Source: Streptomyces sp. NBC_00247
Lineage (GTDB): Bacteria; Actinomycetota; Actinomycetes; Streptomycetales; Streptomycetaceae
Reading direction: 5' to 3'
Assembly (NCBI RefSeq): GCF_036188265.1
Contig: NZ_CP108093.1
Span: 6,477,001 to 6,541,000, forward strand
DNA length: 64,000 bases
In this document: in pieces, positions 9,565 through 17,639 of the stretch
Numbering within the stretch: position 1 is the first letter of the stretch
Layout of the letters: the number at the start of each line of letters is the position of its first letter
Translations under genes and position numbers: made by a program
Notes under the pieces: generated by a model
What the model was told of the DNA's origin: nothing
Seen by the model: only the letters and a program-made list of their open reading frames with translations
The model's database searches: none

Positions 9565-9821
9565 TCCCGGACGGGCGGGGCGCCCGGTCCACGCGGAGGG
9601 GGGACCAGAGGGGGCGCGGCCCGCGGGGCCGGTGGGCCGTCCTGCCGCGCCTGAGCGTGATCGCCCACCGGTGCGGCTAGGGTCTGTCCCGTCACCGGAG
9701 CCGGGTCCGGCACGCCACGGCGGAAGGTTCCGGGGCCCGCGCCCGCCCCGTCCCGCACCCGTGCAGGGCCCGCTCCCGCACCGCGGCCCCCGTTGCCGCA
9801 CACCCGATGAGGGAGGCCGCA

Positions 9822-10301
9822 GTGGCGGAGCAGCAGCAGTCGGCGACGGACGCCGTCAGCACCCGGATCGGCCAGGCGGTCATGCTCCTGCACGGTGGGG
9901 ACCGCGAAGAGGCCCGTAACCGCTTCGCGGACCTCTGGTCCGAGCTGGGTGAGGACGCCGGCCCGGTCCACCGCTGCACCTTGGCGCACTACATGGCCGA
10001 CACCCAGGACGATCCCGGTGACGAACTGACCTGGGACCTGCGCGCGTGGAACGCGGCGGCCGAAGGGCTGACCGGCGAACGGCCCGCCGCTCGCCAGGAC
10101 CTCCTCGCCCTGCACGCCTTCTCCCCGGCGCTGCACCTGGGCCTTGCCGCGGACTACCTCAAGCTCCATCGCCCCGAGGCCGCCCGCCACCATCTGGACC
10201 GCGCCCGGAAGGCGGCGGACGCGCTCCCCGACGGAGGCCGCGGCAACGGCGTCAGGACCGCCATCGACCGGCTGGCCGCGCGGCTCCGCGAGGAACGCTG
10301 A
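9822..10301 (+). CDS. TPR-like conserved hypothetical protein
   Basis: A 159-residue soluble protein rich in Ala, Arg and Leu helices. Segments such as AVMLLHGGDREEARNRFADLWSEL and LAADYLKLHRPEAARHHLDRARKAADAL have the A/L/G spacing of helical repeats (tetratricopeptide-like), which usually mediate protein contacts. No catalytic motif is visible. GTG 9822 was chosen because GGGAGG lies five bases upstream, whereas the in-frame ATG at 9807 has none. The stop codon lies in the first copy of a 16-bp duplication, so the 3' end has been reshaped by slippage. Function unknown. Confidence 0.7.
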   Translation: MAEQQQSATDAVSTRIGQAVMLLHGGDREEARNRFADLWSELGEDAGPVHRCTLAHYMADTQDDPGDELTWDLRAWNAAAEGLTGERPAARQDLLALHAFSPALHLGLAADYLKLHRPEAARHHLDRARKAADALPDGGRGNGVRTAIDRLAARLREER

Positions 10302-10432
10302 GCAAAGCACCCACCCAGCTGAGCAAAGCACCCCCCACGCGCACCTACCGGCTCTCCGGCGCTCCCGGCCGCGCTCCCGGCCGCGCTCCCGGCCGCGCTC
10401 CCGGCCGCGCTCCCGGCCGCGCTCCCGGCCGG
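10297..10432. repeat. 16-bp duplication followed by six 12-bp tandem repeats
   Basis: GCTGAGCAAAGCACCC occurs at 10297-10312 and 10318-10333. The first copy contains the stop codon of the TPR-like gene. At 10361-10432 the unit GCTCCCGGCCGC is repeated six times in perfect register (the last copy ends GG). It lies between the TPR-like gene and the convergent lipoprotein gene. It could be a slippage-prone spacer or a GC-rich transcription barrier. No reading frame through it looks genuine. Confidence 0.85.
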
Positions 10433-10483
10433 GACGACCGGCTTTCCCGGCCGCCGTACGCCTGCTCCGCCGGAGGGGCCGTC

Positions 10484-10927
10484 TCAGTGGCCGTACGCCT
10501 GATCGCAGATCTTGGACTGCGGGCTCGTGGCGGACCACCCCCCGATACCGCGTCCGAGCGCGCAGACGCCCTTGCCGGACGCCGGAACACGAGGCAGGCC
10601 GGACACCGTCAGGGTCGGGAGCGTGACGGGCGGGCGCGGCGGTGGGTAGGCCGCCGGCGGAGCGCCGCCCGGCGGCTCCACGCGCGGCCCGGACGCGGAA
10701 GCCGGGTCCGGGTACGCCGGGGCGGACGCGGACGGGGAGGTCTCCGGCAGGGCGTCCAGCGCCTCACGGGCGGGCGGCTGGCCGATCTGCGGCTCCACCT
10801 CCTGGACGGGGCGGTTCGGCGCCGGCGGCGGAGCCCCCGGCCCGCCGGGGTTGACCGTCACACAGCCGGACACGGTGGCGACCGCCACGCCCACGAGGAC
10901 CGCCACGGTCATTCTGGTTCGTTGCAC
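10484..10927 (-). CDS. Small proline-rich secreted lipoprotein
   Basis: A 147-residue protein. Its signal peptide MQRTRMTVAVLVGVAVATVSGC ends in a lipobox (VSGC), predicting lipid attachment at Cys22 on the outer membrane face. Residues 23-110 are a Pro/Ala/Ser-rich, probably disordered linker (GGPGAPPPAPNRP, PPAAYPPPRPP). A short conserved-looking end contains two Cys residues (GVCALGRG and SKICDQAYGH) that could form a disulfide. No enzymatic domain is seen. The gene is convergent with the TPR-like gene and separated from it by the tandem repeats. Function unknown. Confidence 0.72.
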   Translation of the reverse strand: MQRTRMTVAVLVGVAVATVSGCVTVNPGGPGAPPPAPNRPVQEVEPQIGQPPAREALDALPETSPSASAPAYPDPASASGPRVEPPGGAPPAAYPPPRPPVTLPTLTVSGLPRVPASGKGVCALGRGIGGWSATSPQSKICDQAYGH

Positions 10928-11206
10928 CCGGTAACTCTGCGGGTGAGCAGGGCGTTGCGGGAGTCCGTACGCGCCGAATGCCCCGCACGAGTGACCCGGT
11001 CAGCGCGCTGCGAACGGCGCCCGTTCGTACGGCGAAACGATCATCACGGGTGAACGGACGGCTCGTTCGCGCCGGTGCGTGCCCGGTGCGTGCCGTCGGC
11101 GCGTTCGAGGTCCCGCCGTCCTTCCGTCCGTCCGGCCGGTCGTCGCCGTCGCGCCCGTATGCTGCCGGGATCAAGGACGCGCGTACGGCAAGGTGAGGGA
11201 GTATTC

Positions 11207-12121
11207 GTGAAGGTCGGCTGCATCGGACTCGGGGACATCGCGCAGAAGGCCTATCTGCCCGTGCTCACCGCTCTGCCCGGGATCGAACTGCACCTCCAGA
11301 CCAGGACCCCCGCCACCCTGGACACCGTCGCCGCCGCGCACCGGATCCCCGCCGCGCGGTGCCACACCACCCTGGACTCGCTGCTGGAGCAGGGGCTCGA
11401 CGCCGCGTTCGTCCATGCTCCGACGACCGTCCACCCGGAGATCACCGCTCGGCTGCTGGAAGCCGGTGTCCCGACCTACGTCGACAAGCCGCTCGCGTAC
11501 GAACTCGCCGACTCCACCCGGCTGGTGGAGCTCGCCGAGGAACGCCGCACCAGTCTCGCGGTGGGCTTCAACCGGCGTCTGGCCCCCGGCTACGCGCAGT
11601 GCGCCGACCACCCGCGCGAGCTGATCCTGCTGCAGAAGAACCGGGTGGGACTGCCCGAGGAGCCCCGGACGATGGTGCTCGACGACTTCATCCACGTCGT
11701 GGACACGCTGCGCTTTCTGGCCCCCGGCCCCGTCGACCGGGTGTCGGTACGGGCCAGGATCGAGGACGGGCTGATGCACCACGTCGTCCTCGAACTGTCC
11801 GGCGACGGCTTCACCGCCATCGGCATGATGAACCGCCGGGGCGGCTCCACCGAGGAGATCCTCGAAGTCTCGGGCCAGGACAGCAAGCGGCAGGTCCTCA
11901 ACCTCGCGGAGGTCATCGACCACAAGGACCGGCCCAGCCTGCGCAGGCGCGGCGACTGGGTGTCCGTCGCCCGCCAGCGCGGCATCGAGAGCTGTGTGAC
12001 CTCGTTCCTCGACGCCGTACGCACCGGCGTGACGCTCAGCGCGCGTGACGCGCTCGCCACCCACGAACTGTGCGAGCGCGTGGTGCTGGAGGCGCTGGAA
12101 CAAGCCTCGTACGGCCGCTGA
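11207..12121 (+). CDS. Gfo/Idh/MocA-family oxidoreductase
   Basis: A 304-residue NAD(P)-dependent oxidoreductase. The N-terminal Rossmann domain begins MKVGCIGLGDIAQKAYLPVL (GxGxxA dinucleotide motif) and is followed by VHAPTTVHPEITARLLEAG and the family catalytic-loop motif YVDKPLAYE (EKP-like). The C-terminal alpha/beta domain is shorter than in many sugar dehydrogenases. Family members oxidise sugars, inositols or related polyols, or reduce biliverdin; the substrate here cannot be read. GTG 11207 was chosen because AGGTGAGGGA lies just upstream and the glycine-rich loop follows directly. The gene is convergent with a small secreted SH3-like protein. Confidence 0.82.
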   Translation: MKVGCIGLGDIAQKAYLPVLTALPGIELHLQTRTPATLDTVAAAHRIPAARCHTTLDSLLEQGLDAAFVHAPTTVHPEITARLLEAGVPTYVDKPLAYELADSTRLVELAEERRTSLAVGFNRRLAPGYAQCADHPRELILLQKNRVGLPEEPRTMVLDDFIHVVDTLRFLAPGPVDRVSVRARIEDGLMHHVVLELSGDGFTAIGMMNRRGGSTEEILEVSGQDSKRQVLNLAEVIDHKDRPSLRRRGDWVSVARQRGIESCVTSFLDAVRTGVTLSARDALATHELCERVVLEALEQASYGR

Positions 12122-12242
12122 CGGCGAGGGCGTCCGAGGTGCTCCGCCGGTCCCACGGCGCGGCGAACGTGACCACGCGAGGACCCGGCGGGCCGAGGAG
12201 TGGCGCACCCTCCCGTCCCGGCCGGCTCCGGCGGCTCAGGCC

Positions 12243-12276
12243 GTCCGCGTGGGCCCGGCGTCCGCGTGGGCCCGGC
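12243..12276. repeat. 17-bp tandem duplication
   Basis: GTCCGCGTGGGCCCGGC occurs twice head to tail between the convergent oxidoreductase and SH3-like genes. It is probably slippage. No gene is affected. Confidence 0.8.
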
Positions 12277-12289
12277 CCACCCCGGGGCC

Positions 12290-12598
12290 TCAGACGGGGA
12301 CGACGGCCCCTTCTCGCATCCAGCCCCGGCCGTCCGCCGCCGCGTCGGTGGTGACCAGGACGTAGCCGTACTCGTTGTAGGAGGCGCCCTCGCAGGTCGA
12401 CGCTCCGACTATGTCGCCGGCGTACTTGGTCTTGACGACGACACTGTTCGGGTTGGGGTTCTCGTACACTCCGGCGGTCGGCCAGACGACCTTGTACTGA
12501 CAGCCTGCCGCGGCGGTGGCCCCCGGGGCGGTGGCGACCGCTCCGGCCAGGACGAGCGCGGTGGCCAGGACGGTGGTGGCGGAACGGGTCATGCCCAT
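12290..12598 (-). CDS. Small secreted SH3-like protein
   Basis: A 102-residue product. It has a Sec signal peptide (MTRSATTVLATALVLAGAV, probable AxA cleavage near ATAAAG), followed by about 70 residues resembling a bacterial SH3 domain: YKVVWPTAGVYENPNPNSVVVKTK and a final GWMREGAVVPV, with two Cys residues likely to pair. Bacterial SH3 domains of this type are common in extracytoplasmic actinomycete proteins and may bind cell-wall peptides. The gene stands alone. The 286-base gap upstream (12599-12884) shows no further gene. Confidence 0.72.
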   Translation of the reverse strand: MGMTRSATTVLATALVLAGAVATAPGATAAAGCQYKVVWPTAGVYENPNPNSVVVKTKYAGDIVGASTCEGASYNEYGYVLVTTDAAADGRGWMREGAVVPV

Positions 12599-12884
12599 GA
12601 TCGGGGACTCTCCTCAACGGACGACAGTGTGTCAGGCACATGATCATAGAGCGGTGTCGCGTCACGACACCGCCTCGGGAGGTGCCCGTCAGCTCCTCTC
12701 CCGGTGTCGCGGATTCCCGGATTCCCTGGCGGCCGGTGCGGGCCGAGCCGTCAGCGGCGCACGGAGCCGGACGGGCCGAAAACCGGCTCGCGTGTCATAA
12801 CCCGCCTCCGGACTCCCTCGTTGCCTCTCATGGGTGCCGGAACGATCAAGGCACCGATCATCCAGTCTGATGGGGAGTTCACGC

Positions 12885-14204
12885 GTGAGGCCTCAGGCCA
12901 CCGACACGTATCAGATCACCGGCCAGCGCCGTCCGGCCGACCGCGACAGAACCGGCCGGCGCGTCCTGGCGGCGCCGGCCGCCCCGCGGACGTCCGCCCC
13001 GTCCTTCCTCGGCCGGCACGACGACTCCGCCCTGCGCGCCGCACTCGCCGCCGCGACCGAGGACACCATCGTCTACGACCTGACGGGCATCGGGCGCCAG
13101 TACGCCGCCCTCCGCGCCGAACTGCCCGACGCCGAAGTCCGGTTCGCCATGAAGGCGTGCCCGGTGGACGAGGTGCTCGGTCATCTCGCCCGGCTTGGTT
13201 CCGGCTTCGACGCGGCCGGCCCGCAGGAGATCGTCCAGGCGTTGCGCACCGGGGTGGCCCCCGGCCTGATCCACTACGGCAACACCGTCAAGTCCGACCG
13301 CAACATCGCCGACGCCTACCGGCTGGGCGTGCGCGACTTCGCCACCGACAGTCGGGAGGACGTGGCCGCGATCGCCGAACACGCCCCGGGGTCAGCCGTG
13401 TTCTGCCGTCTCGCGACGACCGGTGACGGCGCGTTGTGGGGCTTGAGCCACAAGTTCGGCTGTTCCCCCGAAGACGCCCTGCGGGTGCTCCTCGACGCCC
13501 GGGACGCCGGGCTCGTGCCCTCCGGCCTGTCGGTGCACGTCGGCTCGCAGCAGATGACGCCCGAGGCCTGGGGCGAGGCGATCGGGACAATCGCCGCCAC
13601 GCTGGAGGCGCTCCACCGGCACGGCGTCGTCCCGGAACGGATCAACCTCGGCGGTGGACTGCCCGCTCTCGGCGTCCTCGACCGGCACGGCCGGCCGCTG
13701 GAGCCGCCGCTGGACAAGATGTTCACGGTGATCCGCGAGGGCATGGAACGGCTGCGCGCCATCAACCCCGCACCGCTCTCCTTCTTACTGGAACCCGGCC
13801 GCCACCTGGTCGCCGACCACGGCGCGATCCGCGCCCATGCCGCCCGGCTCACCTCCCGCCACCGGGCCGACGGCACGCGTGAGGACTGGCTCTACCTCAG
13901 CTGCGGGAAGTTCAACGGCCTGTACGAGATGGACCAGTTGAGGTACCGGCTGGAGTTCCCGACCCGCCCCGGTGAGCCGCTCGTCGACGCCGTGGTGGCC
14001 GGTCCGACATGCGACAGCGACGACGCGTACGCCCAGCAGGGCGGCTCGGTACGGGTCCCGCGCACCATCGCCTCCGGCGACCCCGTCTGGGTCCACTCCT
14101 GCGGCGCGTACGCCGTCGCCTACACCACCCAGGGATTCAACGGCTTCGCCCCGTTGCCGTACACCTGCGTCGGCGGCCCGGCTCCGGACGGAGAGAGCGC
14201 ATGA
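12885..14204 (+). CDS. Fold-type III PLP-dependent decarboxylase (ornithine/diaminopimelate decarboxylase family), TTA codon
   Basis: A 439-residue alanine-racemase-fold decarboxylase. Key motifs are VRFAMKACP with the PLP-binding Lys, HVGSQQMTPE, INLGGGLP (phosphate-binding glycines), FLLEPGRHLVA and the C-terminal catalytic Cys motif GPTCDSDD. GPTCDSxD is characteristic of ornithine/lysine-type rather than diaminopimelate enzymes, so the product is probably a diamine such as putrescine or cadaverine. GTG 12885 has GGGGAG seven bases upstream; an in-frame ATG at 12870 is the alternative. Codon 301 (13785-13787) is TTA, one of only two TTA codons I noticed in the window, suggesting bldA-dependent translation and accessory metabolism. 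It is coupled by ATGA to the GNAT gene. Confidence 0.85.
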   Translation: MRPQATDTYQITGQRRPADRDRTGRRVLAAPAAPRTSAPSFLGRHDDSALRAALAAATEDTIVYDLTGIGRQYAALRAELPDAEVRFAMKACPVDEVLGHLARLGSGFDAAGPQEIVQALRTGVAPGLIHYGNTVKSDRNIADAYRLGVRDFATDSREDVAAIAEHAPGSAVFCRLATTGDGALWGLSHKFGCSPEDALRVLLDARDAGLVPSGLSVHVGSQQMTPEAWGEAIGTIAATLEALHRHGVVPERINLGGGLPALGVLDRHGRPLEPPLDKMFTVIREGMERLRAINPAPLSFLLEPGRHLVADHGAIRAHAARLTSRHRADGTREDWLYLSCGKFNGLYEMDQLRYRLEFPTRPGEPLVDAVVAGPTCDSDDAYAQQGGSVRVPRTIASGDPVWVHSCGAYAVAYTTQGFNGFAPLPYTCVGGPAPDGESA

Positions 14205-14758
14205 CGCAGACCCGTGTCCGGCTGCTCCTGGAGGACGACTGGGACGAGGTGGTCGCGCTGGAGGAACACGCCTACGCGGCGAGTGGCCTGTCGGAGGGGA
14301 GGGAAGCACTGCGCTCCCGGCACCGCGCCTCGCCCTCGACCTGCTTCGTGGCGGAGCACGCGGGCCGCTTCGGCGGCTACCTGCTCGCCCTGCCGTACCC
14401 GCTTTTCCGCTGCCCCGACCTGAGCCTGACCGAGATGGGCGCGGCCTGGGACGGCGTCGTGGGGGACAACCTGCACCTTCACGACGTCGTGATCGCCGAG
14501 CCGGTGCGCCGCAGGGGTCTGGCCCACCGGATGCTGCGGCAGCTGGAGGAGACCGGGCGTGCGCGTCGCTACCGGACGCTCTCCCTGGCCGCCGTCGGCG
14601 GTTCACGGGCGCTCTGGGCCGCGTGGGGCTTTCGCGCCCGGCCCGGGATCGGGCTGCCCGCGAGCTACGGCGCCGAGGCGGTCTACATGACGAAGCCGCT
14701 GGAAGCCGCCGCCACCGGTCCGGACGGCACCCGGTCTTCCACGGCGGGAGCGGGCTGA
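14201..14758 (+). CDS. GNAT-family N-acetyltransferase
   Basis: A 185-residue GNAT protein. It has an N-terminal strand-helix MTQTRVRLLLEDDWDEVVALEE, and the acetyl-CoA motif A is LHDVVIAEPVRRRGLAHRML (R/QxxGxA pyrophosphate loop). The motif B region is SRALWAAWGFRARPG, typical of the fold. Its ATG overlaps the decarboxylase stop, so the two are almost surely co-expressed. The obvious hypothesis is N-acylation of the amine made by the decarboxylase or of its amino-acid precursor. This is inference from context. A perfect hairpin terminator follows the stop. Confidence 0.8.
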   Translation: MTQTRVRLLLEDDWDEVVALEEHAYAASGLSEGREALRSRHRASPSTCFVAEHAGRFGGYLLALPYPLFRCPDLSLTEMGAAWDGVVGDNLHLHDVVIAEPVRRRGLAHRMLRQLEETGRARRYRTLSLAAVGGSRALWAAWGFRARPGIGLPASYGAEAVYMTKPLEAAATGPDGTRSSTAGAG

Positions 14759-14780
14759 GCGCGGCTGTACGACGACGTCC

Positions 14781-14808
14781 GCCGTCCCCGCCCGGCGGCG
14801 GGGACGGC
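14781..14808. terminator. Bidirectional terminator between convergent genes
   Basis: A perfect 12-bp stem, GCCGTCCCCGCC and GGCGGGGACGGC, with a CGGC loop sits between the rightward GNAT gene and the leftward glutamine-synthetase-like gene. It can serve both. Confidence 0.75.
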
Positions 14809-14839
14809 GGCGGGCGGGGACAGCGGACGTGACGCTCCG

Positions 14840-16180
14840 TCAGTACCGCCAGCGAACGGCTTCGACGACGTCCGCGTCCGAGTGCCCCGCGAACAGCTCC
14901 GCCTCCGCCCGCCGGACGGCCAGTACGGCCTCGTACAGCTCGGGGCCGAGCGCCTGCCGCAACAGGGCGGACTTCTCGAACGCGTCGGCCGCCTCCGGCA
15001 GGCTCGCCGGAAGACGTTCGGCGCTCGCGAGGGCGGCGGGGTCGCTCCGGGTCTCGGGAGGCAGCGGCATACCGGCGTCGAGCCCGGCGAGCCCGGCGGC
15101 CAGCACCCCGCCGACCGCCAGATACGGATTGGCGGCGGCGTCGAAGCACTTGACCTCGGCGTTGGCCTGCCCGGCGGCCGAGCCGGTGATCAGACGCAGC
15201 GCCGCCTCGCGGTTCTCCAGGCCCCAGCAGCGGTACGCCCCGGCGAAGTGGGAGGGGACCAGGCGCAGATAGGAGGCGACGCCGGGCGCACCGAGGGCGA
15301 GCAGGGCGGGAAGCTCGGCCAGCACCCCCGAGAGGAACTGCTCGGCCTCGGGGTGCAGCCCGTGACGGCCGGGTCCGCCGTGGGCGAGGTTCTGGCCCTG
15401 CCGCCAGAGGCTGAGGTGGAGGTGGCCGCCGTTGCCGATCGCGCCCTCGGTGAAGACGGGCGCGTACGAGACCCGCAGCCCGTGCCGGGCGGAGACGGCC
15501 CGGACGGTGTGGCGTACCAGCATCGTGGTGTCGGCCGCCTCGACAGGCCCCTCGGCGGCGACGGAGACCTCGAACTGCCCCGCTGCGTACTCGGGGTGGA
15601 GCTGCAGCACGGTCAGGCCCTGCGCGGTGAGGGCGCGAAGCACCTCCCGCAGGTAGTCGGAGCGCTCGACGAAGCGGGTCATCCCGTACCCGGGCCCGGA
15701 CGCCGCGGGGTCTCCGGCGGCGTCGGCCACCACCCACTCGATCTCGATCCCGGCCAGCACCGAAAACCCGCGGCGCTCCACGTCCTCGGTGGCCCGGCGG
15801 GCGAAGCCGCGCTGGCAGCCGGGGTGCGGAGCGCCGTCCTGGGTGTAACGGTCGGCCGGAGCCCAGGCCCAGCCGGGCTGGGCTGCGAGCGGGGTCAGCC
15901 GGTCGAGGTCGGGGACGAGCCGGAGGTCGCCCATCGGGCCGGCACTCGAAGCCGTGGTGGTGAAGGAGTCGTCCACCAGGGCGAGGTCGAAGCAGGGAAC
16001 CGCCCCGACACCGTGCTCGGCGGCGTGTTCGAGCTGGGCGAGCGGGACGGACTTCACCCGGGTGAGCCCGGCGTTGTCGACCCAGCCGAACACCACCCCG
16101 TCGATTCCTTCGGCGGCGAGCCGGACTTCGGCCGCCCGGGCCTGAGCGGCCCGTTCGGCCCGTGAGTACGTGGTGGTCAT
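14840..16180 (-). CDS. Glutamine-synthetase-like ligase (possible gamma-glutamylpolyamine/amide synthetase)
   Basis: A 446-residue member of the GlnA superfamily. ATP-dependent enzymes of this group join an amine to the gamma-carboxyl of glutamate. Visible motifs are IEIEWVV, GNGGHLHLSLW (catalytic loop), RLVPSHFAGAYRCWG and ENREAALRLITG (ATP/glutamate site), and AEVKCFDAAANPYLAVGG. The sequence departs from housekeeping GlnA: the adenylylation Tyr region is missing, and the size matches GlnA3/GlnA4-type paralogues that use polyamines or other amines. Lying convergent to a diamine-type decarboxylase and acetyltransferase, it may act on the same amine. The start was set at 16180; an in-frame ATG at 16189 is equally possible, and neither has a clear ribosome-binding site. 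Confidence 0.8.
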   Translation of the reverse strand: MTTTYSRAERAAQARAAEVRLAAEGIDGVVFGWVDNAGLTRVKSVPLAQLEHAAEHGVGAVPCFDLALVDDSFTTTASSAGPMGDLRLVPDLDRLTPLAAQPGWAWAPADRYTQDGAPHPGCQRGFARRATEDVERRGFSVLAGIEIEWVVADAAGDPAASGPGYGMTRFVERSDYLREVLRALTAQGLTVLQLHPEYAAGQFEVSVAAEGPVEAADTTMLVRHTVRAVSARHGLRVSYAPVFTEGAIGNGGHLHLSLWRQGQNLAHGGPGRHGLHPEAEQFLSGVLAELPALLALGAPGVASYLRLVPSHFAGAYRCWGLENREAALRLITGSAAGQANAEVKCFDAAANPYLAVGGVLAAGLAGLDAGMPLPPETRSDPAALASAERLPASLPEAADAFEKSALLRQALGPELYEAVLAVRRAEAELFAGHSDADVVEAVRWRY

Positions 16181-16334
16181 GCCGTCCATGCTGGCGTTCG
16201 CGGCAGTACGATCTCCAGCTGCCGAGCGGGAGTTCACTCGTCCGTGAAAGCGGGAGCGGTGAGGTGACGACACCTCGCCCGGGGCTGACGGATCTCCACC
16301 AACCCCCGGCATGCACAGTGGCGTTGCGGGTCGG

Positions 16335-17369
16335 TCAGGCGTGCCGGAGACAGAGGCTTCCCCACTGGAAGCCCGCGCCGATGCCGGACAGCACGTAGGT
16401 GTCTCCCGGGAGCAGGGAGCCTTCGGCGACGGCGGTGTGGAGTGCGGTGAACACACCGGCCGATCCGGTGTTGCCCAGCCGGTCGATGGTGACGGGGGCG
16501 CGCTCGCGGGGGACACCCAGGACCGCCATGGTCTCGTTGAGAATGTTCAGGTTGGCCTGGTGCAGGAAGAAGTGCCGCACCTGGTCGACCGGCACGCCGG
16601 CGCGGTGGGCGGCGCTGGTGATGCTCTCGGGCAGACGTGTGGTCGCGGCGTCCCAGACGGCGCGGCCGTCCATGGACAGGTAGTGGTCTCCGGCGGCGAC
16701 GGTGGCGGTGCTGGTGGGCACCCGGGAGCCTCCGGCGGGGATCTGGACGGCGTAGGACAGCTGGGAACCCAGGTCGTAGGAGAGCAGACCGGCCCCGGGG
16801 GTGTCGGTGCGGGTGAGCACGACAGCCGTCGCGGCGTCGCCGAAGAAGACACCGGTGGTGCGGTCGGTGGGATCGGTGACCCTGGACGCGCAGTCGGCCG
16901 CGAGCAGCAGGACGGTGGTGATGGAGGGGTTCTGCAGGAGGTGGGCCGCGATCAGCATGGCCTGGATGCCGGACGCGCAGGCGGCGGTCGTGACGTCCAG
17001 GGAGAGCGCGCGGTGGGCGCCGAGGGCGTCCTTGACGATGAGCGCGGTCGACAACAGCGGCTGGTCCCACGTGTAGGTGGCGACGATGACCGCGTCCAGC
17101 CGGGCGGGCTCGATACCGGCGGCTTCCAGAGCCGGGTGGGCGGCGGCGACGCACATGTCGGAGGTCGCCAGGTGCGGGGCCAGACGGCGGCGTTCGCGGA
17201 TTCCGGTGCGGCTGACGATCCACTCGTCGCTGGTGTCCAGGGAGCGGGTGAGCTCCTGGTTGGTGACGACCGCCGGCGGCAGGTGGATTCCCGTCCCGGC
17301 GACGGCGAACGGTACGGACAGGCCCGTGCCGGTCTGGTGGAAGAGATTCTGGTCCAGGGCGACGGTCAT
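16335..17369 (-). CDS. 3-oxoacyl-ACP synthase III-type (FabH-like) enzyme
   Basis: A 344-residue KAS III fold protein. The catalytic triad is visible: Cys131 in TTAACASG, His270 in FLHQAN and Asn300 in RLGNTGSAGV. The N-terminal GIHLPPAVVTNQELTRSLDTSDEWI and TGIRERR segments are FabH-like. KAS III enzymes condense an acyl-CoA starter with malonyl-ACP, and some cluster-borne relatives act as acyltransferases. ATG 17369 was chosen because GGAG lies nine bases upstream and the family N-terminus begins there. No ACP or malonyl transferase gene adjoins it, so a specialised role, perhaps making or delivering an acyl starter to the NRPS, is plausible but unproven. The 270-base gap upstream has an AT-rich promoter-like patch near 17515-17545. 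Confidence 0.85.
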   Translation of the reverse strand: MTVALDQNLFHQTGTGLSVPFAVAGTGIHLPPAVVTNQELTRSLDTSDEWIVSRTGIRERRRLAPHLATSDMCVAAAHPALEAAGIEPARLDAVIVATYTWDQPLLSTALIVKDALGAHRALSLDVTTAACASGIQAMLIAAHLLQNPSITTVLLLAADCASRVTDPTDRTTGVFFGDAATAVVLTRTDTPGAGLLSYDLGSQLSYAVQIPAGGSRVPTSTATVAAGDHYLSMDGRAVWDAATTRLPESITSAAHRAGVPVDQVRHFFLHQANLNILNETMAVLGVPRERAPVTIDRLGNTGSAGVFTALHTAVAEGSLLPGDTYVLSGIGAGFQWGSLCLRHA

Positions 17370-17639
17370 CGCAGGTCGCTCCGCTCGGGGGCCGTCGGTG
17401 CTTCTCGGAGCATTTCCATCGTCCTTTTCGTTCTCTGTCGGTTCGTCATCGGCCCGGACGAGCGGGCGCCGCGTCGAAAGCCGCCGCATCGTCTCACGGT
17501 GATCGGCTCATCGGATCAAGCATTAATTCGATAGCGTGATGAAGTGAATGACCGCTTGACGGTCCATTCCTGGGAATGCGTGTCGTGCTCCGCGTGCGGG
17601 AATCCGGTGGCGACGGCGTCGGCGTCGGGCGGCCGAGGG

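Noticed and set aside
10345-10590. Frames through the 12-bp tandem repeats encoding ARPG repeats
   Set aside because: The repeat length is a multiple of three, so any frame stays open; no start signal or conservation clue.
13785-16316. 843-codon minus-strand frame across the GS-like gene and GNAT
   Set aside because: Arg/Pro-rich translation in the wrong frame. It ends at the complement of the decarboxylase TTA codon and covers two real genes.
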